Part shown: positions 57,524-64,000 of the stretch, in pieces
Position numbering within the stretch: position 1 is the first letter of the stretch
Layout of the letters: every line of letters begins with the position of its first letter
NCBI GenBank assembly: GCA_037179515.1
Contig: JAXCGZ010013584.1
Span: forward strand, 1-64,000
From: Halocaridina rubra
Lineage: Eukaryota > Arthropoda > Malacostraca > Decapoda > Atyidae
Direction of reading: 5' to 3'
Length of the DNA stretch: 64,000 bases
Notes under the pieces: model-generated
Database searches by the model: none
What the model was told of the DNA's origin: nothing
What the model saw: only the letters and a program-made list of their open reading frames with translations
Translations under genes and position numbers: made by a program

Positions 57524-58966
57524 AAATATAAATCTCCGGGATGAAAATATAAGCAAATACTCATGGTTGACAAGAAACATTTATGCTACCAAAAAGCATG
57601 AATTAATTATTAATTACTTGTAAACATTGGCATAAAACACTTTATTTATGAGCATTGGCGTAGAACACTTTATTCACAATAATGAAAAAGGATCTACAGG
57701 ATAAATTACAGCTTACAAGAAACGTTTACACTACCAAAAAGGCATGAGCAAATTATAAATTATTTGCAAGCATTGGCATAAAACACTTTATTTATGAGCA
57801 CTGGTGTAACACACTTTATTTACAGACATTAGCGTTAAACACTTTATTCGCTATTATAGAAGAGGATGAAATTATATTAGAATTTGTTACGAGAAGAGAT
57901 AGATTTTTCATGTGGCAATGAGAAATCTTCTTAGGGCAAAATCTTTACCTGAGCAACAAACATGAATTTTTTTTTATATATGTATATCCTCTGTTATTTC
58001 TATGTCAAGGAATTAAGTTTGGCAAATGAGATTACTGTTAGGTACTCAAGAAAAGTTCGTTTTTATGGGAATGGGACTGAGCAAAATTACTCAAGGATTT
58101 TTACCAATAACATTAAACACAAAGCTTCTCCAATTCCCAGTAAGCTTGACCGAAGAGCTTTGCCATACACTGTCTCTCACCTTTTATGCCAGATTAATTC
58201 CTGCAAAGACACTCCTGAATATTGCTAAGCCACTTAGTGAAGGCTTGGAGTGAGTGGGATTGCGGAGGCGCTAGACGTTGCCCTCCCACTGGTCGTTAGC
58301 CATCTAAAAGCATTTCAGCGCCAGTCTGGGGGAGTTTAGACTTGGGTGAATCTGTAAGGTTGACAAAGAGCAGCATTCTGTTCTATTAATTTTCGAGGGT
58401 TCACTATTGTGGTGGTCCCTGGTAGGCAAGTATGGCAGAGATGCAAGGGAAAGACAATATTTTAGGTGCAACAAGAAGGAGCAAATAAAGGAAAAGAGAA
58501 AATAAATTGTGTGAAATATGGGCTACTGGCATCCGCATCTGTGGGCGTAGTTATTTACATTTTAGGAAAAAGGGAATTTTTAATACTCAAATATTAAAAA
58601 AGCTACTGAAATGTATCTTGACAAGCTAATGACATATCAGCAAGAGCAAATTTATAACAAGAAAAATTATCAGCAAGACCAATTCCATAATAAGAGAATG
58701 TTAGAAAGATAAATTCATGAGATACGTCACACTACGTGAGAGAGAAAATCAGAGAAAGGGGGATACTGATGCATTGTGATAATTCGCCTTTTAAGTTTCT
58801 TCCAAGTACAAGAATATTAAACTATATCAAATATATAATGCTGGAAGTAATATGAATTGCAAATTATCATGATTTTGCAAAAATGCAAGAAGTGAAGTTC
58901 CCAGTAAAAGAAAAGAAACAAAAACAAGGTTAAAAGTTTAGTAAATAACTATTGGGGCATATATAA
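57524..58966 (+). mobile_element. R element copy 2, right part
   Basis: Continues R after Gypsy-2, matching 10255-11736. Better-preserved internal tandem units built on GCATTGGCGTAAAACACTTT lie at 57625-57850. It ends GCATATATAA at 58966 as copy 1 does (GTATCTATAA). Confidence 0.82.
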
Positions 58967-59040
58967 TGAATCTGTTTAATTTGAGCAGAATGCTCTGTCA
59001 CAAAGGCTTTTTCTAGAGACTGTTTGCTTTAACAAAATTC
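58967..59040 (+). pseudogene. Gypsy RNase H remnant right of R copy 2
   Basis: Directly after R, the sequence TTTGAGCAGAATGCTCTG, then TCACAAAGG, would encode FEQNALSQR, against LERNTLSQR in Gypsy-1 right after R copy 1. A weaker match continues for about 50 bases. R therefore sits at the same codon position in both. Confidence 0.6.
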
Positions 59041-59579
59041 TGCTACAAGAGGTGAAAAAAGAATGGAGACCTCAGTGTTGTTATGAGGGATGAGTTTCTT
59101 TTAGGGGAAAAGAAAGGATGAAAAGAAATGAGATTCACCATTGGAACATCTCATAATGGCTAGACATATTATAATATCAAGGAAAAATAAACAAATTCTT
59201 ATTCAAAAAAAAAACTATTAAATGACAGCAGAAAACATAAATGAAATGCGAACAAATCCAGATTTCAAGAGAATTGAAATCACAAGTAAATAGCAGAGAA
59301 AATATCAATATTAAAGTTCTAAAGAATTCTTCACATGCAATAAGGCAATAAAAAATATAATATACAGAAACAAATAAAGTACACATATACTTAAAAGGAA
59401 AGTTTTGAACATAGCCATTCTTAACTGTGAGCAAATGGATTTAATATAGCTTCAGATGTTCAAAACTAAACCAAAGGTTTCTGCAATGTTCTGGCTTCCA
59501 GGGTCCCAAAAAAAGGAGAAAATAAAACTACAATCGAAGAAATATTTTTTTTAACAACAAACAACAACAATAAGGAGGT
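59041..59579. other. No feature identified
   Basis: A/T-rich. The antisense frame 59177-59434 is Phe/Ile/Cys-rich and looks like translated AT-rich DNA. It could include the 3' LTR of the Gmr1-like element, but no partner LTR was found. Confidence 0.35.
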
Positions 59580-59619
59580 AGTCTTTACAAACGAGTTAAG
59601 CTGAGGCTAGCCGCACCAG

Positions 59620-60050
59620 CTTTCTCATTTAAGGGTAGTGACCTTTTTCTCAGTAGGTCAGCGAGGTCATTGTCCTTTCCATCAAAATGTTGGTCAGCAA
59701 ATTTGAAAAGGTTCAGGTCAAGTGCCTACTTATTCAGCCAAGGGATCAGCTTATCTGTCATCTGTAAATATAGGAGAGGACGGTGGTCTGTTCTCAGGGT
59801 AAAATGTCTGGCATACACAAGGACTTCAAATTTCTTAATGGCCCAGTATGCAGCCAGAGCTTCCTTTTCCACATTCGAGTAATTCCTCTCTGCAGAGTGA
59901 AGCCTGTGGCTTGCATAACACATTGGAGCTACTTCTGCTGGATTGACAGACCAAGCTTGCAAGAGCACAGCAGCCAGGCCTTCGCCTTAGGCGTCGGTCT
60001 GCAAGATAAAGTGGAAATCCGATTTTACCAGCTGTAATATTGGATCACCC
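59620..60050 (-). pseudogene. Gypsy-7 RNase H
   Basis: Motifs: [40 protein letters not shown] and [15 protein letters not shown], then after a stop KFADQHFDGKDNDLADLLRK, the usual end of RNase H. The protein appears to stop soon after, with no integrase beyond it, as expected for the Gmr1-like order. Confidence 0.82.
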
Positions 60051-60289
60051 ACCAATTCTTCTCAGAGCTTAAAGAATTCTCTCGCTGCCTAGTCTGTCCA
60101 TGGGACAAGGGAAGTCTTACCTCGTTTTGAGGAGGTCATTTGCTGCAGAGGGGCAGCGATAGCATTAAAGTAGGGAATGAACCATTGGTAGTAGCCAACA
60201 CTACCTAGGAACAATCTCAGTTGGGTAACAGTAGTTGGTTTCTACATATCCTTAGTAGCTTGCACCATGTCTTGTAAAGGGGACATAAC

Positions 60290-60970
60290 TCCTTCTCCGA
60301 CCAAGTGGCTGAGATACTACAATTGTGTGAAGCCAATCTCGCATTTGGAGGGCTTTAAATGGAGTTCATGCTTTTTCAGATGGGCAGAAACTTGGCGAAG
60401 AGTCGCAAGGTGCGATGACCAATCCTTAGAATGCACCAGGATGTCATCTATGAAGCATGAAACATTGTTGAGGCCCTGCAATATGGTCCTCATGAGCCGG
60501 CTGAAGCAGCCAGGATCATTCACCATACCAAAAGGCATGACCCCGAACTGGTACAGACCGTATCTTGTGGAAAAGGCTGTCAGAGGCTTGGTAGTCTCGC
60601 TCAGCGGGACTTGCCAAAATCCACTGGCCAGATCCAATTTGGAATGTAGCGGGCTAGGGAGAGTAACAAGAAAATATGCTCGGCATTGGCAATGGGTTTT
60701 TCATCAAAGATGGTAAGGGAGTAAAGCTTACAACATTCAAGGCAGAACCTGTGACTGCCATCTCTCTTGTGCACCGCTAACAATGGCAAACACCAAGCGA
60801 ATTGCTCTTTTCAACTATTCCGAGGCAGATCCAAGTGTCAAGATCTTTCTTCAGCTATACTGACAGCTGGTGGGGAAGGCCATAGGAATGCTGAAACAGC
60901 TCCGAGTCAGTCAATCTGACATGATGCTTGAGGGTGGTGGAAACGCCTGAGACGTAGTTGAAAACGTTTT
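60290..60970 (-). pseudogene. Gypsy-7 reverse transcriptase
   Basis: Upstream region: YENVFNYVSGVSTTLKHHVR and LTDSELFQHSYGLPHQLSV near 60850-60985. Then LLAVHKRDGSHRFCLECCKL (60720-60789), MDLASGFWQVPLSETTKPLT, FGVMPFGMVNDPGCFSRLM and the catalytic FIDDILVHSKDW at 60317-60637, ending LHLKPSKCEIGF. The FIDD box is intact. Frame changes occur near 60640 and 60790. Confidence 0.87.
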
Positions 60971-61099
60971 CGTAGTCCTCTATCTCGTTCAGTCGTTCGT
61001 GTTGACTCAGTTGCAATCTGGAGTTAATAATGCAATCACTAACACTTTACTTTTGGTGTGTGGGAATGGCAGGACCCTTACCATCTTCAAAAGGTAGAG

Positions 61100-61852
61100 T
61101 TACGTCTTCCATTGCGAGCAAGGCTGCTGCGACCAGAGGGGCTTCTTCCGGAAAACTCCACTCCTGTGAGTCCGTCTCCATCTCAAGGGAGGAGTACTCC
61201 AATATAGGAGGTAAGGTGTGGCTATAGTAGAGCACCTGTGTTGCTGCAGCCTCAGAGGTAATGGTGCTGCTAGGGGCACCTGTAGGGGTGGCTGAGAGTG
61301 CCAGCGCAGGAATCCTGTGGGCCAGGTCAACATATGCGAGGAGAAATTCTTTCCCTGTGGATGAAGCAGAGTTAATAGGACCAAAAATGTTAATAGCAAC
61401 CTTGGCAAATGGCTTCTTTGAAAGCTTATGCCTAAAGGGACTTTTGGTACTGGTGCCGTACAGGTGAATACACAGATGGGGCAGGAGTCCTTGTATCTGT
61501 CTATCAGAGGTAAATGATGTGCCACATACATAGCGTGATGGGACAACAAGGCGGGCACCACCAACTGTTTAAATGTTTGGCCATCTTTAGTCACATGCCT
61601 GCTGAGGACTCCGTCCTCGAGGGCAAAGGTGATCTGTCCTCTTCCTCTCACTGTAAAGGTTCTTCCCTCGGTGGCCTGATTCATCCAGCATTTGAGGCTG
61701 GGGCAGTCCTGCTGCAGTTTTGTGAAGTCTGGACAGGATTTCAGTGGCTCTAGAGGAGCATCATCTGGCAAAGGAGGGGTAAACTCTCTGCGTACCACAT
61801 TACGGGTACTGACTGCGGCAGAGTCACCTGAGTCAGTCGGAGAATCGTTCAA
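61100..61852 (-). pseudogene. Gypsy-7 integrase (zinc domain and first part of core)
   Basis: The frame shows CPDFTKLQQDCPSLKCWMNQ, GVLSRHVTKDGQTFKQLVVP and YVAHHLPL, the start of the integrase zinc domain, then a deletion to YKDSCPICVFTCTAPVPKVP. One base off that frame, at about 61310-61420, the minus strand reads KPFAKVAINIFGPINSASS and FLLAYVDLAHRIPAL, the integrase core with the first Asp changed to Asn. The second Asp and the Glu are deleted. Residues after VPL in the listed frame are out of frame. Confidence 0.78.
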
Positions 61853-61959
61853 GTTCCTGGCGCTAGAGCCAGTAGTTGCTGCTGAAATGACTTGTTTTGA
61901 CTTCCCCTGACGGAAGTTCCACTATGTAATATCCTCATTGCAGAGGTCGGCCTGAAAGA

Positions 61960-62265
61960 TAGGAGCTGGGTTCGTTACACGACCCAGGCAGAGAGCAAGG
62001 GCTTTATCAATGCCAAAGTTGGGGCCTTTCCCTTGTAGTACTTGCAATCCAGGTCTACGACACAGCAGCGTCACACCTGAGGTTTTCCATCAGCAACACG
62101 CAAATGGACGACCTGGCCTGTGTAATCTTCATCCCTGATGAATTTCTTGTCAACAAATAAACCACTGGCCACACCATATGGTTCCTGGGAAATTGGGAGC
62201 CAACTGGGGATCATCACACTCGGTGAGCTGCACAGTGGCAGCTTCGTACTGCAGGTTCTCGGCAT
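61960..62265 (-). pseudogene. Gypsy-7 protease
   Basis: The minus strand reads VASGLFVDKKFIRDEDYTGQ and VVHLRVADGKPQV, then after a stop VDLDCKYYKGKAPTLALIKP. This matches proteases of Gmr1-like elements, where an Asp-Thr-Gly precedes the GLFVDKKFI-type segment; that triad is not readable here. It lies directly upstream of the integrase. Confidence 0.65.
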
Positions 62266-62435
62266 TATTGTCGGTGTCCCTTTCTGGCCTTCTTTCTATC
62301 GAATTGGCAGAGTGAGTGGCCAGATGGTTATGCTGGCTGCCAGATGGTTATGCTGTGGGAGGGAGCATTGAAGCTCTTAGAGTTTGGCTGAAATCCCTGG
62401 GAATGTGGAGTAGGGGAATTTCCCTTGCCTATGGA

Positions 62436-62700
62436 CTAATGAGACTTAGGTTTTAAAAAGTTGTCCTTGTTGAGTGATGGTTCAAGGACAGAATAAAGTT
62501 CAGTGGTGTGAGGAGGAGGAGTTGAACGACTGAAGTTCTGAAAGAGGCCCTTGTGCTTCCTATTCTTGCGATCTCCTTTCTGGTGAGAATTGTGGCCTGC
62601 AGAGGGGGAGATGACACTCTGAAAACAAGCCTTGGGATTGGCCCTTCTTGTGTGTGTTTTTGTTGGTGGAGGATGTGTACGCATTGACCTCTCAATAATA
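62436..62700 (-). pseudogene. Gypsy-7 Gag C-terminus (degenerate zinc knuckle)
   Basis: ANPKACFQSVISPSAGHNSH at about 62600-62650 resembles a CX2CX4H knuckle with the second Cys changed to Ser. A basic Lys/Arg/Asn run follows. The upstream Gag is not recognisable. Confidence 0.5.
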
Positions 62701-62923
62701 TTGCATTTATCAAGTGACAGAGTTTAAATTCACAGCTACTGAATTAACGAAAGCATACTCAAATTTTAAGTTGAAGTGATTATTACAACTTTAGTGTTTA
62801 AAAATATTCAAAAAAAATTAATTATAATCTTATAACATCTCAGATACTGTTGAGAGTGTCTCTTCCAGAGTTACCAATTGCAACCACATCCTCTCACGAC
62901 TGACCTAAAACAGACTTTCTTGG

Positions 62924-63883
62924 GTGAACCTGCCATTCACCTCATACCGTAGATCCCCTCCTATTCAAACCAGAATGTCCTCATCGGAAAAAGTTAACCT
63001 TTGTGACCTTTCAAGTATAGATACCAATATTTTTCTTGAAGTGTTTACTTTATCTCTGGATACAGTTTATGAATATTCATGTCATGTCATCAAAAAGGTA
63101 TTGGAAAAAATTAGAAAAGACTCTCTGTAAAAAATAACTCAATTATTGCTTTCAAAGGTAGTGGAACTCTTTCGACAACACAGTGGTAAGCGTATCATTA
63201 AAAGACAGGTAAAAAAAATAATGTCAAATATAATCACTCTTAGCTCAAGTGTCCTGTATACCTCATCAAATGGAGAACTTGACAAACCCTTTCAATCTCA
63301 AACTTTGGTTGTGAAATCCGTAGAGTTTGATAAAACACTCGACCTAGCAGACCTAAATCGAATGCTAGAAAGTATTGCAGATAAGGTGAAAATTTTGGAA
63401 GCAGATGCTGAAGAGGTGAAAGCCTTACAACACAAGGTGGAATAGCTAGAATCAGACATTGTCCTACTTAAAAGAGATGATTCTAAGTTGAGACTGCTAA
63501 TAGAAATATCTCCACCTCTCAAATCAGTGCTGTCACTTAACAACGATGATGTCCCTTCTATCAACAACCCTCAGGTTTTTCAAACTAGGTTTTCTGTGTC
63601 TACTCACAATTCCTTCAGTGCATTGAAAGATGAATGTGAGTGTGTTAGTGAAGAAGAGGTAGATCCAGATAAAATTGATGGTCGACAAGACAGCCTGAAT
63701 TCACCAGCTAGCAAAAACAATCAATTCAGTAACAGCTTGCAAAACAGCGAAGAAACAATTGCGTCCTTCCCCTCTACTCTTAACAACACAACAATAGGCA
63801 CCAATCAGAACAACCTGATTACACTTCCAGCACAAATAACCAACCCAGTACAGAGTTGCAAAATAGCGAAGAAGCCAGTATAA
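62924..63883 (+). pseudogene. Unidentified coiled-coil ORF, possibly LINE ORF1
   Basis: One frame runs from 62924 to 63883 with two stops (63128-63130 and 63443-63445), so about 320 codons were once open. The middle (63330-63510) is a heptad-rich helix (LNRMLESIADKVKILEADAE, LESDIVLLKRDDSKLRLLIE), likely a coiled coil. Then FSVSTHNSFSALKDE and a low-complexity Asn/Gln/Ser tail with repeated QNSEE units. A coiled coil followed by a polar tail suits LINE ORF1 proteins, but no RRM or zinc knuckle is seen before the window ends. A host gene remnant is not excluded. Confidence 0.5.
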
Positions 63884-63945
63884 CCAAATTGCACCATCCA
63901 GCGCAAATAACCAACCCAGTAATAGGTTGCAAAACAGTGAAGAAA
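63716..63945 (+). repeat. Three imperfect repeats of about 39 bp in the ORF tail
   Basis: Units at about 63716-63754, 63835-63873 and 63906-63944 share AATAACCAACCCAGTA-like starts and TTGCAAAACAGCGAAGAA-like ends. In one frame each they encode NNQ(F/P)S..LQNSEE. The units are out of frame with each other by single-base indels. Confidence 0.75.
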
Positions 63946-64000
63946 AGACAAAATAGGAGCAGTCTTTAATCTACACAGTCCATTGAAGTCCTATCCCTCA

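Larger units (their letters stand above)
59580..62700 (-). mobile_element. Gypsy-7: Gmr1-like element (integrase before reverse transcriptase)
   Basis: Minus-strand order: Gag end with a knuckle remnant (62640-62600), protease (62265-61990), integrase zinc domain and core (61770-61230), linker, reverse transcriptase (about 60970-60290), RNase H (about 60050-59620), then stops. Ordinary gypsy elements have integrase last; protease-integrase-RT-RNase H is the order of Gmr1-like gypsy elements (and of copia). The RT and RNase H sequences are gypsy-type. The integrase lost its second half. LTRs were not identified. Confidence 0.78.

Noticed and set aside
59177..59434. 85-codon Phe/Cys-rich minus-strand ORF
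   Set aside because: Composition is what AT-rich non-coding DNA gives; no similarity to neighbours or known domains.

Overview
The window is eukaryotic repeat DNA from an invertebrate. The best guess is an arthropod, and within that a decapod crustacean. The reasons are its AT-rich composition, long (AT)n and (TAA)n microsatellites, many degenerate non-LTR and Ty3/gypsy retrotransposons, and the absence of operons or compact genes. The species is inference. I found no convincing host gene, rRNA, functional tRNA or CRISPR array. Almost every long reading frame is a decayed piece of a retroelement.

Layout. 1-3782: three head-to-tail copies of a CR1/L2-like LINE (here LINE-A). 6704-13964: a complete but dead Ty3/gypsy element (Gypsy-1) with LTRs, a 5-bp target duplication and a tRNA-Ser-type primer site, itself cut by a 1.9-kb non-coding element (R). 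14236-21070: an antisense Gypsy-5 split by LINE-A copy C, which carries a tRNA-like SINE. 21220-22560: a Gypsy-6 remnant. 24045-28870: an antisense RNase H-bearing LINE (LINE-J) with a second SINE. 29938-31570: an antisense LINE-B. 32606-35706: LINE-A copy D plus a second 3' end. 35710-39857: a sense LINE-J. 39985-46060: an old antisense LINE-A split by complete Gypsy-4 (40221-45772). 46400-48975: Gypsy-3 remnant. 48976-49945: LINE-A copy E. 49946-59040: a second R copy split by complete antisense Gypsy-2 (50234-57518), which holds a LINE-B 3' end and an RTE-type LINE. 59580-62700: an antisense gypsy element whose integrase lies upstream of its reverse transcriptase, the Gmr1-like order. 62924-64000: an unidentified coiled-coil ORF that resembles LINE ORF1 proteins.

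Working relations. The LINE copies depend on target-primed reverse transcription from their 3' ends. Those ends carry the best-conserved non-coding structures here: paired hairpins and short terminal repeats. The SINE has a Pol III-type head and a 3' tail that resembles another LINE-like insertion in the window, suggesting it borrowed a LINE's machinery. Target duplications and empty sites give a relative order of insertion. Nothing in the window looks able to encode an intact active element; LINE-A copy D is the closest.
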